Notes: generated by a model from the sequence alone, not told the origin. DNA of 64,000 bases from PALSA-278 sp963760285 (GCA_963760285.1 CAVXCI010000001.1:1240001-1304000), one strand, 5' to 3'. Positions 32,529 to 42,481 are shown, counted from the first letter of the stretch. Translations and numbers: made by a program.

Positions 32529-35500
32529 CTACTGTTTTTTCACCGCGGTGAGGTTGTTGTCCGGGTTGCGGTCAATCATTTTATCGAGCGGATCGATTCC
32601 CGCCTGCGCGGGCACACCATTCACGGTAACGGTGAAATCCATCTCTGGATGGTCAATCATCCGCTTTTGCAGATAGAGATAATGTCCGCTGGCGTCGAGC
32701 ACGCCGATGTCCAGATAGTCGTGCATGGGAATTTCATGCTCGTCGCCACGGCCATCGGCGCGGTATTTTCTCGCTTCCAGTTTCAGTTTCACGTCGTACT
32801 TTCCGTCAGCGCGCTTGGTGTACTGCGCCGAGATGGCCCGGTTTTCGTAGAGCGTGATGTTTTCGAAAAGATCATCGTAGAGGTACATGTATTCCGGCGG
32901 TGTTTCTTTTTTCAAGTACCCGATCAAATCCAGCGACGTTGAATAGGGAGGTCCGTGGAAAGCGTAGGCCTTTATGAAATTGGACAGGCCGCGGTTCACC
33001 GCCGCTTCGCCGATGTAATCCTGCAGCGCGTACATCACCAGCCCGCCCTTGTTGTAATGGATATAGCCCTGGTATGGCTGAACCTTATAGAGCGGATTTT
33101 CCTCATTGTGCTCCTGCGCCCGGCCTCGCAGATACCCATCCAGCTGGAATCGCAGGAATTTACGCATGGATTCGGGCCCGTAGGTATGCTGCATCACCAT
33201 CAGCGAGGTGTATTGCGCCAGCGTTTCCACAATCGAGGTTTCGCCTTCCACGGCGGCGCCATCAACCTGGTGTCCCCACCATTGATGCGCCACTTCGTGC
33301 GCGGTCACGAAGAAGGGCATGTTGATGGCGTCCACTTTCTTCGGATCAACGTAAATGATGAAACCGATGGCCTCTGAATAGGGGATGGTGTTGGGAAACG
33401 ATTCGGCAAAAGACCCATAGCGCGGAAATTCAAGAATGCGCAACTGCCGGAACTGATAGGGGCTGTAGGCCGCCGTGCAGTAATCCAGCGTCGCCTTCAG
33501 CCCGCGCATCATTATGTCCAGATTAAATTCGTCGCGTGGCTGGTAATAGATTTCCAGTTTGACGTCGCGCCAGTGGTCACGCATCACCGCGTACCGCGCC
33601 GAGTTCATGGACACAATGCCCAGAATGGGCGCGTCCATCTTGTAGTGAAAATACCGGCGCCCGCCCGCGACCCATTCCTTGTCCAGATAACCCGGCATCA
33701 CCGCAATTTGATCCGGATCCGTGCTCACTGTGCCCTCGAAATTCACCCAGTCGGCCTCCGTGCTGTCGGCGTTGTTTTGCCGCGCCGCCAAATCGCTTAG
33801 AGGAGGCAGCCTCCTGTCCGGTCCAAGGCCATTGCGATGGCGAGCGCTGTCGTCAGTCAGTTCAATTTCCTTCCAGTAGCCCACGTAAGGTGCATATGCG
33901 TTGCTGAGAAAACTGCCGTTGCTGACGATGTCGCCGTTCGCCAGCGCATTGACGAAGCCCGGATTCGGGTAGCGCAGATCGAATTGCAGTTCCGTGCGCC
34001 CGTGAGGAGGAAGCGGTGAACGAAGTTGAAAAAGATAAAAACCCAGGCCCGCATCCTGAATCAGCGGAGTCTGGCCGCCGGTGAAATTCAGTTTCCGCAC
34101 CTCAATGATGGGCCGCGGCAGCGGCGTAACGTCCTCCGGCCAGATGGTGAGCGCCACGCGATCCATGGGGCTGCTGGTTTTGTTTTCAAGCCACATGGAA
34201 CCGGAAAACTCCGCGGCACGATGCGCGGTATCGAGATCAATCCGCAGGTTCATGTCCGTCACACGGGGCTGCGGCATGGACAAATACTGGACGTACTTTT
34301 TCTCGTACTGCGCCCGGTCGCGGTCGTTTCTGAAACTGTTGCGATAGGTATTAAGGACGTTGGTGTTGTAAAAAATGAAGCCGCCCACGCCGAGAAAAGC
34401 CAGGAGCGACACGGCCAGCCCGACGCACGATGTTCCGGTGAGCCGCGCCCCAGCCAGGCGTAGCCGCATGCGCAAGCTCCCCTCCATGCCACGCACCCAC
34501 AGCAGGTTGGTGATGATCGCAAGAGCCACGGCAAAAAGAGCCCAGTAGAGGTGGAACCAGAAAATCGGCGCGGCGTAGGGGCCGTAGCCGTTCATGTCCG
34601 AGTAAATGTAAGACGCCCCTGACCCCAGGAGGTATAAATGGTGCTGGAAGCCCATCGGCGGCAGCGCGATCAGCGCAACGTAATAGAGCACCATCACGAA
34701 ATGGCCCAGATATTTCTGATTCACCAGAGTATGTATAAAAAGCGCAAACACGCATAAAACCCAATATCCAATTAGCCGGATGCCGAAAAGCTCCGTGAAA
34801 TACAATCCGAATTGAAAATGGTAATAGCCGTGGAGCACCTGAACCAGCAGGCCGGTGATCATCACCAGGATCATGAGCACCACCTGCACCAGCATCAAAG
34901 CGCCCAGTTTCGACGAGAACATGACCCAGCGCGGCGCAGGCGTCGCGTCGGCGATCTGCGCCATGCCCGCATCGCGCTCGCGCCACACCAGTTCACCGGC
35001 ATAGAAAGTAATGATGGCCAGGGCAAACACCGTGAATCCGGCCGCGCCCTGTTCCGTCATGCGGTACGTGACGGGATAGAGAGGGACGGAACCGGGGTTG
35101 AGAAGTCCGCTCGCGGCAATGAATGAGAAAATCATGCCCGCCATGGCCAGCACGGCGAAAAATACGTTTTTCACCGTCTCCATAAACTGGAGCCGCGTCA
35201 GAGAGCCTAGTTCACGAAAATGCGCCGCAACCGAGAAAACCGGATGCACGACGGGGTAGAGCGCGGGCGATGGCACGGCGGCTTCGACGTCCTCAGACTC
35301 AATCTTTTTTCCGCGTCGCCGGGAAGGAACAGAAAAAGAAAATCGCGCGTACGTGAATGCAAAGACCAGCACGCCCAGGCCCACCCAAATAACGCGATTC
35401 AGGAGCAAAGGCCCGGTGAATGGTATTAGCTGGTTGTTGCGCTCGAAGGACGTCCAATATTGTGTTATGCGGTCAATGGCGTTGCTGCCGAAAGGGTCCA

Positions 35501-36140
35501 GAAGCGCGCTCCGCAGGCTGGTGCTGATGCCGGTGGACATCTGGCCGGCGATAAAAGTACCGATGAGCAGAATCACGCTGCCGGCGTAGACCGGCAGCAT
35601 GCGCCGGCCCAAAGCGGCGATGGCGAAAAAAATGGCGGTGGTGAAGATCAGATTGGGAAACACCAGGTAAAGGTAGGGCTGAAGATAATTCATCAGGTGC
35701 TCAGGGCCCACGCGCGTGGCATCCAGCCACGGTGTATGCACGGTGAGCCATGCGCCCAGCCCGATGCCCGAGAAAATCAGGAACTGGAGGAGGAGAGCGC
35801 CGAGAAACCGCCCGACCAGATAATCAAACTTGGTAATGGGAGCCGTATAGAAGAACGCCGTGGAGTTCGAATCCACGTCCTGGAATGTCGCTTGGCCGGC
35901 CAGCGACGCGGTGATAATCACTCCGAAGACGCCCATGTAAACAATAATCTGGTTTAGCGCATAGGGAGAATTGACGAGCACTTTTCCGCCGGTGCCAAAA
36001 TCCACCGATGAGTTAGAGAAAGCGCCTCCCGAAAGCAGCATGAAAAGCATGCCCAGCCCGAAAAGAACCAGGAAATATACATAGGTGGAAATGCGGCCCA
36101 GCCGCTGGCGTAGCTCGAATATGACGATTGTCCCGACCAT
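32529..36140 (-). CDS. ABC-2 permease fused to M1-family aminopeptidase domain
   Basis: 1203 residues. The N-terminal two thirds carry two groups of membrane helices (about 1-270 and 310-590), the ABC-2-type permease. From about 640 a periplasmic M1 (gluzincin) domain follows, with HEVAHQWWGH near 945-954 and the downstream Glu in VEGETSIVETLAQY. The zinc-site spacing is intact, so peptidase activity is plausible. It ends 5 bp before the ATPase gene's stop in the leftward operon. Substrate is unknown. Confidence 0.9.
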   Translation of the reverse strand: MVGTIVIFELRQRLGRISTYVYFLVLFGLGMLFMLLSGGAFSNSSVDFGTGGKVLVNSPYALNQIIVYMGVFGVIITASLAGQATFQDVDSNSTAFFYTAPITKFDYLVGRFLGALLLQFLIFSGIGLGAWLTVHTPWLDATRVGPEHLMNYLQPYLYLVFPNLIFTTAIFFAIAALGRRMLPVYAGSVILLIGTFIAGQMSTGISTSLRSALLDPFGSNAIDRITQYWTSFERNNQLIPFTGPLLLNRVIWVGLGVLVFAFTYARFSFSVPSRRRGKKIESEDVEAAVPSPALYPVVHPVFSVAAHFRELGSLTRLQFMETVKNVFFAVLAMAGMIFSFIAASGLLNPGSVPLYPVTYRMTEQGAAGFTVFALAIITFYAGELVWRERDAGMAQIADATPAPRWVMFSSKLGALMLVQVVLMILVMITGLLVQVLHGYYHFQFGLYFTELFGIRLIGYWVLCVFALFIHTLVNQKYLGHFVMVLYYVALIALPPMGFQHHLYLLGSGASYIYSDMNGYGPYAAPIFWFHLYWALFAVALAIITNLLWVRGMEGSLRMRLRLAGARLTGTSCVGLAVSLLAFLGVGGFIFYNTNVLNTYRNSFRNDRDRAQYEKKYVQYLSMPQPRVTDMNLRIDLDTAHRAAEFSGSMWLENKTSSPMDRVALTIWPEDVTPLPRPIIEVRKLNFTGGQTPLIQDAGLGFYLFQLRSPLPPHGRTELQFDLRYPNPGFVNALANGDIVSNGSFLSNAYAPYVGYWKEIELTDDSARHRNGLGPDRRLPPLSDLAARQNNADSTEADWVNFEGTVSTDPDQIAVMPGYLDKEWVAGGRRYFHYKMDAPILGIVSMNSARYAVMRDHWRDVKLEIYYQPRDEFNLDIMMRGLKATLDYCTAAYSPYQFRQLRILEFPRYGSFAESFPNTIPYSEAIGFIIYVDPKKVDAINMPFFVTAHEVAHQWWGHQVDGAAVEGETSIVETLAQYTSLMVMQHTYGPESMRKFLRFQLDGYLRGRAQEHNEENPLYKVQPYQGYIHYNKGGLVMYALQDYIGEAAVNRGLSNFIKAYAFHGPPYSTSLDLIGYLKKETPPEYMYLYDDLFENITLYENRAISAQYTKRADGKYDVKLKLEARKYRADGRGDEHEIPMHDYLDIGVLDASGHYLYLQKRMIDHPEMDFTVTVNGVPAQAGIDPLDKMIDRNPDNNLTAVKKQ

Positions 36141-36145
36141 GGCCG

Positions 36146-37060
36146 CTAATTCACCGCCGTCCCGGCGGGACCACCCATGTGGCCATTTCCCACCAGCCCG
36201 CGAATCGTGGCGAAGTACAAATCCTCCAGATCGGGCGAAGCCGGCTCGAAATCCGGGCCGGGCTTGTGATCGCTGAGCACATGCACCAGTGTCCGCCCGG
36301 CAAACAGCCGCATGGAAATCAGGTCCAGCCGCTCGCGAAACGCCGCCACTTCGCTTTGCGAAATAGTCTGCCTCCAGATGCGTCCTTCCAGCGACGCCAC
36401 CAGCGCCGACGGGTCGCCGGTCATCATCACGCGTCCTTCATTCAGGATGGCCATGGCCCGGCAGAGATCACTCACGTCGGAGACAATGTGCGTGGAAAGA
36501 ATCACGATGATATTCTCTCCGATGGCGGAGAGCAGATTTTGAAATCGCACGCGCTCTTCCGGATCCAGCCCGGCCGTGGGTTCATCCACGATAATCAGCT
36601 GGGGATTGCCAATCAGCGCCTGGGCTATCCCAAAGCGCTGTTTCATCCCGCCGGAAAAACTGCCCAGCGGCTTCCGCCGGTGCTCGTAAAGATTGGTCTG
36701 TTGCAGCAGCGCCTGCACCAGCTCGCGCCGCTCCTTCCCGTTGGCGATGCCTTTCAGCGCGGCAAAATGGTTCAGCAGATTCTCCGCTGTCACTTTGGGA
36801 TACAGGCCAAACTCCTGCGGCAGATATCCCAGCACGCGGCGCACCGCGTCCTTCTGCTGCAGGACGTCAATCTCCCCCAGCGTGGCGCTTCCGCTGTCCG
36901 CTTCCTGGAGCGTGGCCAGCGTGCGCATCAGCGTGGACTTGCCCGCGCCATTGGGTCCCAGCAGCCCGAACATGCCCTGCGCGATGGTCAGCGAGACATC
37001 CTGCAGCGCGCGCGTGCCGTTGGGATAACGCTTCGACAGCCTCTCAATTCGCAACTCCAT
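36146..37060 (-). CDS. ABC transporter ATP-binding protein
   Basis: 304 residues. Walker A GPNGAGKST at 35-43, Q-loop in LPQEFGLYP, signature SFSGGMKQR at 134-142, Walker B LIIVDEP at 155-161 and the switch His in LSTHIVSDV. The C-terminal 90 residues are a typical ABC-2 extension. It is transcribed first (starts at 37060) and is followed by the permease-M1 fusion gene after 5 bp, so the two form one transporter. Confidence 0.95.
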   Translation of the reverse strand: MELRIERLSKRYPNGTRALQDVSLTIAQGMFGLLGPNGAGKSTLMRTLATLQEADSGSATLGEIDVLQQKDAVRRVLGYLPQEFGLYPKVTAENLLNHFAALKGIANGKERRELVQALLQQTNLYEHRRKPLGSFSGGMKQRFGIAQALIGNPQLIIVDEPTAGLDPEERVRFQNLLSAIGENIIVILSTHIVSDVSDLCRAMAILNEGRVMMTGDPSALVASLEGRIWRQTISQSEVAAFRERLDLISMRLFAGRTLVHVLSDHKPGPDFEPASPDLEDLYFATIRGLVGNGHMGGPAGTAVN

Positions 37061-37182
37061 GCCAGCCTCCGTTTTCAGCGGACTAACCTATCTACGCTTC
37101 CCGCGTCCATATAGTTTCCCGCGCATCAATATTGCCGCCGGTGCGCATTTGCGTCATTCTATGGGACGTACCAGGAGGGATT

Positions 37183-37743
37183 ATGAACAGGATTCTTCAG
37201 CTTTGCACCGTTTTCGTTTTCAGCGTGGCCGTGCTGGCCCAGCCGTCTTTCGCGCAAGGAGACAAGAGCCAGCGCCCCAGTCCGCCGGCCCAGGTTGGTT
37301 GCGCCTTTACCGACGGCAAGATTGTCCACGTGGACTATTCCAGCCCGCGCATGAAGGGGCGCAAAATTTTTGGCGGATTGGTCCCGTATGGGCAGGTCTG
37401 GCGCCTGGGCGCGAATGAAGCCACCACCTTCATCACCAATACCAATCTTAACGTCGGCGGCAAGGATGTTCCCGCCGGCAACTACACCATCTTCGCCATC
37501 CCCGAGCCGGAGAAATGGACGCTGATCATCAGCAAGAAAACCGGCGAGTGGGGCATTCCCTATCCCGGCGAACAATACGAACTTGGCCGCGTGGAAATGA
37601 AGGCCTCCAGGCTGAAATCGCCGGTGGAAAATTTCACCATTTCATTCGATCAGGCGGGAACCACCTGCACCATGAACGCCGACTGGGAAACCACCCGCGC
37701 TTCCATCAGGATTTCCGAAGATAAGATTTCTGAGAAAAGATAG
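37183..37743 (+). CDS. DUF2911-domain secreted protein
   Basis: 186 residues. ATG at 37183 follows AGGAGGGA; signal peptide MNRILQLCTVFVFSVAVLA with cleavage near SFAQ. Domain pattern: VDYSSPRMKGRKIFGGLVPY GQVWRLGANEATTF, then AGNYTIFAIPEPEKWTLIIS, PYPGEQYELGRVEMKASRL. DUF2911 proteins are small beta-rich periplasmic proteins common in Acidobacteria and Bacteroidetes, function unknown. Divergent from the ABC genes. Confidence 0.9.
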   Translation: MNRILQLCTVFVFSVAVLAQPSFAQGDKSQRPSPPAQVGCAFTDGKIVHVDYSSPRMKGRKIFGGLVPYGQVWRLGANEATTFITNTNLNVGGKDVPAGNYTIFAIPEPEKWTLIISKKTGEWGIPYPGEQYELGRVEMKASRLKSPVENFTISFDQAGTTCTMNADWETTRASIRISEDKISEKR

Positions 37744-37754
37744 CCCGCGCGGAG

Positions 37755-38162
37755 TCACTCCGCAGCCTTCGCCGCCAGCGCCTCGGCAAGGGCGCCCGCC
37801 AGGGCCATATTGGGCAGCAACTCCGCGGGGATGCCGTGCCGCGCCTGCAGGTAGGCTGGCTCGTTGTAGGAGATCCAGACTTTGCCCTGGGCGTCTTCCG
37901 ACACCAGAATTTTTAGCGGCAGATCAATGGCCACGCTGGGCGCGGCCAGCATCAGCGGCGTTCCGCCCTTGGGATTGCCGAAGATCAGCAGCTTGGTGGG
38001 ACGCATCTGCAATCCGGCCTTTTCCGCTTCGCCGCTGTGATCCACCAGCGCAAACAGTCGCACGCCTTTTTCCCGCAGCATCGCTTGCAGTTTTTCCACC
38101 GTTTCATCCACGGAACGCCCACTGAGTCTGCTGTTGATCCCGTTGCTTGCGTTCGTTGCCAT
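37755..38162 (-). CDS. DUF302-domain protein
   Basis: 135 residues. The pattern SVDETVEKLQAMLREKGVRL FALVDHSGEAEKAGLQMRPT, IFGNPKGGTPLM, IDLPLKILV and NEPAYLQARHGI is that of DUF302 (possible heme- or nucleotide-binding alpha/beta fold). It begins 30 bp after the DUF202 gene on the same strand. Function unknown. Confidence 0.88.
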   Translation of the reverse strand: MATNASNGINSRLSGRSVDETVEKLQAMLREKGVRLFALVDHSGEAEKAGLQMRPTKLLIFGNPKGGTPLMLAAPSVAIDLPLKILVSEDAQGKVWISYNEPAYLQARHGIPAELLPNMALAGALAEALAAKAAE

Positions 38163-38192
38163 GAAATCCTCCGCCTCGTGCCGGCCAGCGAA

Positions 38193-38585
38193 TCAGATTA
38201 GCGAGCCGCGCAGGATGAACAGATAAACCGCCGTGGCCAGCCCCACCGCGGCAAGCAGCAAAGCCACGGTGATGGCCACGCGCGAAGGCCGCTTGAACGA
38301 TTCGCCGCCGCGGCTCAATTCCCGCACCGCATGGATGTGATGCCAGGTGCTCACCAGATTCACCACCACGCCCAGCCCAATCAGCGCTGTTCCGAACCAC
38401 AGCGAGAAACCAAAGGAACGTACCGGCAGACCGGGTTGCATGAAATGTATTTCCTGCAGGAACAGTCCGAAGCGCGCCACCACAAAACCAAACCCCATCA
38501 GTGCCAGTCCGGTGCGAATCCACGCCAGGTAGGTGCGCTCGGCGGCAAAATAAACGCGCGGGTCGTTGGTGGTCTCGTCCGGCAT
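38193..38585 (-). CDS. DUF202 (YidH-like) membrane protein
   Basis: 130 residues with three membrane helices. The N-terminus RVYFAAERTYLAWIRTGLAL is the DUF202 signature. Helices GFGFVVARFGLF, SLWFGTALIGLGVVVNLVST and ITVALLLAAVGLATAVYLFI. Possibly co-transcribed with the DUF302 gene. Role unknown. Confidence 0.9.
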   Translation of the reverse strand: MPDETTNDPRVYFAAERTYLAWIRTGLALMGFGFVVARFGLFLQEIHFMQPGLPVRSFGFSLWFGTALIGLGVVVNLVSTWHHIHAVRELSRGGESFKRPSRVAITVALLLAAVGLATAVYLFILRGSLI

Positions 38586-38602
38586 AGTCCACCATTCTCC
38601 GT

Positions 38603-38953
38603 TCAGGGTTTCAATCCGTCAATATCACGCATGCGCGCGAATGCCCGCCGCGTGTGCGGAATCACGATGGAGCCGCCCACCACCAGCGCCACATTCAGCG
38701 CGTCAATCACTTCCGCGCGTTTCCACCCCGCTTCGCCGCATTGCACCAGATGGTAGGTGATGCAGTCGTCGCAGCGCAGCACGGCCGAAGCCACCAGCCC
38801 CAGCAGCTCTTTCGTTCTTCCATCCAGAGCGCCGTCCTCGTAGGTCTGATGGTCCAGCGCGAAGAACCGCTTGATTCCCAGATGCCCGCAGCCCAGAATC
38901 TCTTCGTTCAGTTCCTCCCGGAATTTCTGAAAGTCCTTCAGCTCATCCGCCAT
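38603..38953 (-). CDS. Carboxymuconolactone-decarboxylase/AhpD-like protein
   Basis: 116 residues from the ATG at 38951-38953, preceded by GAGGAAA. The AhpD-type CxxC pair is Cys61-Cys64 with His68 in VLRCDDCITYHLVQCGE, the peroxidase-like or disulfide site. It is cytoplasmic and probably forms a helical oligomer. An upstream extension to 39064 is in frame but not family-like. It lies 17 bp upstream of the DUF202 gene. Confidence 0.9.
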   Translation of the reverse strand: MADELKDFQKFREELNEEILGCGHLGIKRFFALDHQTYEDGALDGRTKELLGLVASAVLRCDDCITYHLVQCGEAGWKRAEVIDALNVALVVGGSIVIPHTRRAFARMRDIDGLKP

Positions 38954-39079
38954 TTTCGTTTCCTCACGTTGAAATTTCCCCGCCTGGGCGCCTATGCACG
39001 CTTGCGCCCCGGTGCCCGCAAGCCAATTATGCACGCGGATCTTCTCCGCGCGCGCATCCGCCATACTTTCAGCCGGTAA

Positions 39080-41392
39080 TTAAAAAGTGGTGTAAGCCAG
39101 ATAGACGTTGTTCTGGGCGGCCACACCGTAGGGCAGCAGATTGGTCGCCGCGGAAATGAAGGACACGGAATTGGCGTCGCCGCTCAAGGCGGGAGCGAGG
39201 CTGTTGCCATTGCCTTGCACGCCCTGGCCAGTGCCCTGCGGCGCGGAGACGCTCACCAGCGCGGTGGAGAAGGTGCAGCCGGAAGCGCCCGCGCAGGTAT
39301 TGGTGACGAACACGTCTTCCAGATTGTTCGTGTCCACCGCCACAAGATTGCTGGCGAACGACGCATAGGCCACGTACTGCTCCGTGGCGGCGCTCACGCT
39401 GGGATGTTCGCTGGCGGCATTTCCGGCCGTGATACCATCCGGCGCCACAGAAACCAGCGAGGTCGCCGGCGTGCAGCCGGAAACTCCCGTGCAGGTATCG
39501 CGCAGGAAGACCTGCTGGATGCCCGCGGTGTTGTTCGAGGTCAGGTTGGTGGCCGTGGACGCGAAAGCCACAATCCGCCCATCCTGGCTCATGGACGGCT
39601 GAAAGCTGATGCCGTTGGCCGCGGTGGTGCCGTCCGGTGTGGAAACTAGTTGCGTTGCCGCCACGCAATTTACGCCCACGCACGTGGACCGCTGGAAAAT
39701 CTGCTGCGTTCCCGGCAGCGGTGACGACACCAGGTTGGTGGCTGACGACGAAAACGAAACGTACAAGCCATTGTTTCCCAGCGCCGGCTGCATGCTGGCC
39801 GCGTTGCCCGGCGTGCCGTCCGTGCCCAGCGAAAGCATGAGCGTGGACGGGGTGCATCCCGTTATCCCGTTGCAAGTGTCATAGAGGAAAATCTGCTGCA
39901 CGCCGCCGGGATTGGGCGCCTGCAAATTCGTTGCCGCCGAGGTATAGGCGACGTACCGCGCGTCAGGGCTCAAGGACGACTGGAAACTGTCGCTGTTGGC
40001 GGGCGTTAATCCATCAAGCGCCACCGAAACCAGAATCGTGAACGGAGTGCATGTGGTGGTCACGCCCATGCATGTGTCACGGAAATAGACTTCCTTTGCC
40101 CCCGTGAAGCGGTTGTTTCCCGGAATTAAGTTCGTGGCCGTGGAAGTGAACGTGACATACCTCCCGCTGGAATCCACGGACGGTTCCGAACTGGGGCCGT
40201 TGGCCTGGGTGACCGTTCCTGACGCGCTCACCAGGGCCGTCGAAGGAGTACACAACGAGGTCGTATTCAGGCAGGTGTTGTGCAAAAAGACGTCGGCTGC
40301 GTTGTTGGTATCGCCGAGAATCAGGTTCGTCGCGGCGGAGGCGAACGCCATGTATTGTCCGTTCGCGCTGATCACTGGGCCGGACGTGGTCGTATCCGTC
40401 GTGCCCGCATTGGCCTGCACGCCAAATGTGGACACATTGACCTGCGAAGGCAGCCCCAGGCCGTCCGCGCCGGGGATCGGCGAGAAACCGGCGACATTAG
40501 ACGTGCCGCCGCCGGGCGTCGGATTCACCACCGTCACCGGGAACGTTCCACCCGTGGCGATGTCCGTGGAAATCAGCGCCGCGGTGATCTCGTCCTGCGT
40601 CTCGAAGTTCGTCGTGCGCGGTTGCCCGTTGTAATAAACCACGCTGGCCAGGTCGAATCCATTGCCGCTTATCGTAATGGTGGTGCCGTCGTTGTTTCCG
40701 CTGGTGGGGACCAAAATCGTAAGTGGCGAGATCAGGGCGATGCTTGGCGGAGGATTGGTCACCGTCAATGGAACGGTATTTGACGCGCCACCGCCCGGAG
40801 GCGGATTCGTTACCCCTACGTTGTAAACAATCGCTGTATCCAGGTCCGCGGAAAGCACCGCCGCCTGCAACTGCCCGCTGCCCACATAGGCCGTGGTGCG
40901 GTTGCTGTTGCTCAGCGTCACCACGGAAGACGTGGTGAAATTCGTTCCGTAGACGTTCAGCGTCAGCCCTGCTCCGCCCGCAAAGGTCGAGGTGGGCGAT
41001 ATGTAGTTCACCGTTGGCGTATTGCTCTGCCCGGCTGACACCGTGAGGGCTTCGATGTTGCTGGTCCCGCCTCCGGGTGCCGGCGTCATCACCTGCACGT
41101 CAATGATCCCCGGATTGCTGATGTCCGATGGATTCACCAGAGTGGTGACCTGATTTTCGCCGAGGAATAAAGTGTTGCCACTGCGCGCGACCCCGTTGAA
41201 CTCCACCACGGACTGCGGGGCGAAGCCCTTTCCATTCACCGTCAGCGTGTATCCTGTGCCCCCCGCGGTTGCCGTGGGCGGAGAAAGAGAAGTAATGCTG
41301 GGCGATGGATTGTTGGTCACTTCCTGGCAGCCGATCTGGCATCCGCATACCGCCAGCATCGTCAGGGCGTAGAGAAGGGTTCTAAACTTCAA
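39080..41392 (-). CDS. Lipoprotein with three TIG domains and a seven-repeat beta-propeller
   Basis: 770 residues from a TTG (41390-41392) preceded by AAGGAG; the signal peptide carries a lipobox in LTMLAVCGC. Three IPT/TIG domains follow (PSITSLSPPTATAGGTGYTL, PTVNYISPTSTFAGGAGLTL and IALISPLTILVPTSG). The rest is seven similar blocks of about 60-65 residues, each with a YVAYTSAATNL-like strand and, in six, a paired Cys motif such as DTCNGITGCTPST. That fits a seven-bladed PD40/WD40-like propeller. Likely at the cell surface; ligand unknown. Confidence 0.85.
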   Translation of the reverse strand: MKFRTLLYALTMLAVCGCQIGCQEVTNNPSPSITSLSPPTATAGGTGYTLTVNGKGFAPQSVVEFNGVARSGNTLFLGENQVTTLVNPSDISNPGIIDVQVMTPAPGGGTSNIEALTVSAGQSNTPTVNYISPTSTFAGGAGLTLNVYGTNFTTSSVVTLSNSNRTTAYVGSGQLQAAVLSADLDTAIVYNVGVTNPPPGGGASNTVPLTVTNPPPSIALISPLTILVPTSGNNDGTTITISGNGFDLASVVYYNGQPRTTNFETQDEITAALISTDIATGGTFPVTVVNPTPGGGTSNVAGFSPIPGADGLGLPSQVNVSTFGVQANAGTTDTTTSGPVISANGQYMAFASAATNLILGDTNNAADVFLHNTCLNTTSLCTPSTALVSASGTVTQANGPSSEPSVDSSGRYVTFTSTATNLIPGNNRFTGAKEVYFRDTCMGVTTTCTPFTILVSVALDGLTPANSDSFQSSLSPDARYVAYTSAATNLQAPNPGGVQQIFLYDTCNGITGCTPSTLMLSLGTDGTPGNAASMQPALGNNGLYVSFSSSATNLVSSPLPGTQQIFQRSTCVGVNCVAATQLVSTPDGTTAANGISFQPSMSQDGRIVAFASTATNLTSNNTAGIQQVFLRDTCTGVSGCTPATSLVSVAPDGITAGNAASEHPSVSAATEQYVAYASFASNLVAVDTNNLEDVFVTNTCAGASGCTFSTALVSVSAPQGTGQGVQGNGNSLAPALSGDANSVSFISAATNLLPYGVAAQNNVYLAYTTF

Positions 41393-41610
41393 GCAGCGCT
41401 CCTTGCGTAATCGCACAACAATCCCCGCATGGGTGGGGAAACATCCGGAACAGCTAAGACTACTAAAGATGCGCCGGGCAGGCAATGCGCTGTATCGCTG
41501 CATCACGCTTTGAACCCGGTCATTCGTCCCACGCCGCAATTACGGGATAATCTCCGGCATAATCGAAGGTCGGCTTTCGCGGCGCTCTCGCGGAGAGGGG
41601 GAAGTTGCTT

Positions 41611-42459
41611 ATGTTTCAAAAAGACCTGTTTAAAGGACGGCGGATTTTCATCACCGGCGGCGGCACCGGCCTGGGACGCTCCATGGCTTTGCGGCTTGCC
41701 GAACTGGGCGCGCGAATATTTCTGGTGGGTCGCCGTAAGGAACCGCTGGAGCAAACCTGCAACGACATTCGCGCGAAAAGCGTGCCAGCCGGATTCGCCA
41801 TTTGCGACGTGCGCGATTTCGCCGCCGTGGAATCAGCCATTGCCGCCGCGGAAAAGGAACTGGGTGGGGTGGATGCGCTCATCAACAACGCCGCGGGCAA
41901 TTTCATGGCTCGCACGGAAAAGCTTTCTCCCAACGCGTTCAACGCCGTCACAGGCATCGTCCTGCAGGGCACGTTTCACTGCACGCTCGCTCTGGGCCGC
42001 AAATGGATCGCCGCCGGCCAGCACGGCAACATTCTCAACATCACCACCACTTATGCCGCCGCCAATTGTGGTTCCGGATTCGTTGTGCCCTCGGCCTGCG
42101 CCAAGGCCGGCGTCCTGGCCATGACGCGCTCTTTGGCCGTCGAGTGGGCGCGCCACGGCATTCGCCTCAACGCCATCGCTCCCGGACCATTTCCCACCGA
42201 AGGCGCGTTTTCACGCCTCATGCCTTCGCGCGAATCTGAAGAACAGGCGCGCGCCCAGCATCCCATGAAGCGTTTTGGACGCCACGAGGAGCTCGCCAAT
42301 CTGGCCGCGTTCCTCCTGAGCGATGCCGCGGAATATATCAATGGCGAATGCGTGGTAATTGATGGAGGGTTGTGGCTGCGCGGCGCGGGTGAATTCAACG
42401 ATCTGCTCCAGCTATCCGACGCGGATTGGGACGCCATGGAGCAGTCCCGCAAAAAATAG
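41611..42459 (+). CDS. SDR oxidoreductase, 2,4-dienoyl-CoA-reductase-like
   Basis: 282 residues from ATG 41611. Rossmann motif ITGGGTGLGRSMALRLAELG; NNAAG motif; NIT and ITTTY region. The usual YxxxK site reads VVPSACAKAG, with Lys but Ser in place of the canonical Tyr, a feature of the DECR/PECR branch, in which Tyr is placed elsewhere. Then RSLAVEWARHGIRLNAIAPG PFPTEGA and a C-terminal NGECVVIDGGLWL. Suggests reduction of unsaturated acyl-CoA. GGGGA upstream; TTG at 41605 is an alternative start. Confidence 0.85.
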   Translation: MFQKDLFKGRRIFITGGGTGLGRSMALRLAELGARIFLVGRRKEPLEQTCNDIRAKSVPAGFAICDVRDFAAVESAIAAAEKELGGVDALINNAAGNFMARTEKLSPNAFNAVTGIVLQGTFHCTLALGRKWIAAGQHGNILNITTTYAAANCGSGFVVPSACAKAGVLAMTRSLAVEWARHGIRLNAIAPGPFPTEGAFSRLMPSRESEEQARAQHPMKRFGRHEELANLAAFLLSDAAEYINGECVVIDGGLWLRGAGEFNDLLQLSDADWDAMEQSRKK

Positions 42460-42481
42460 CCGCGCTTCGCCGCTCGCGGGG

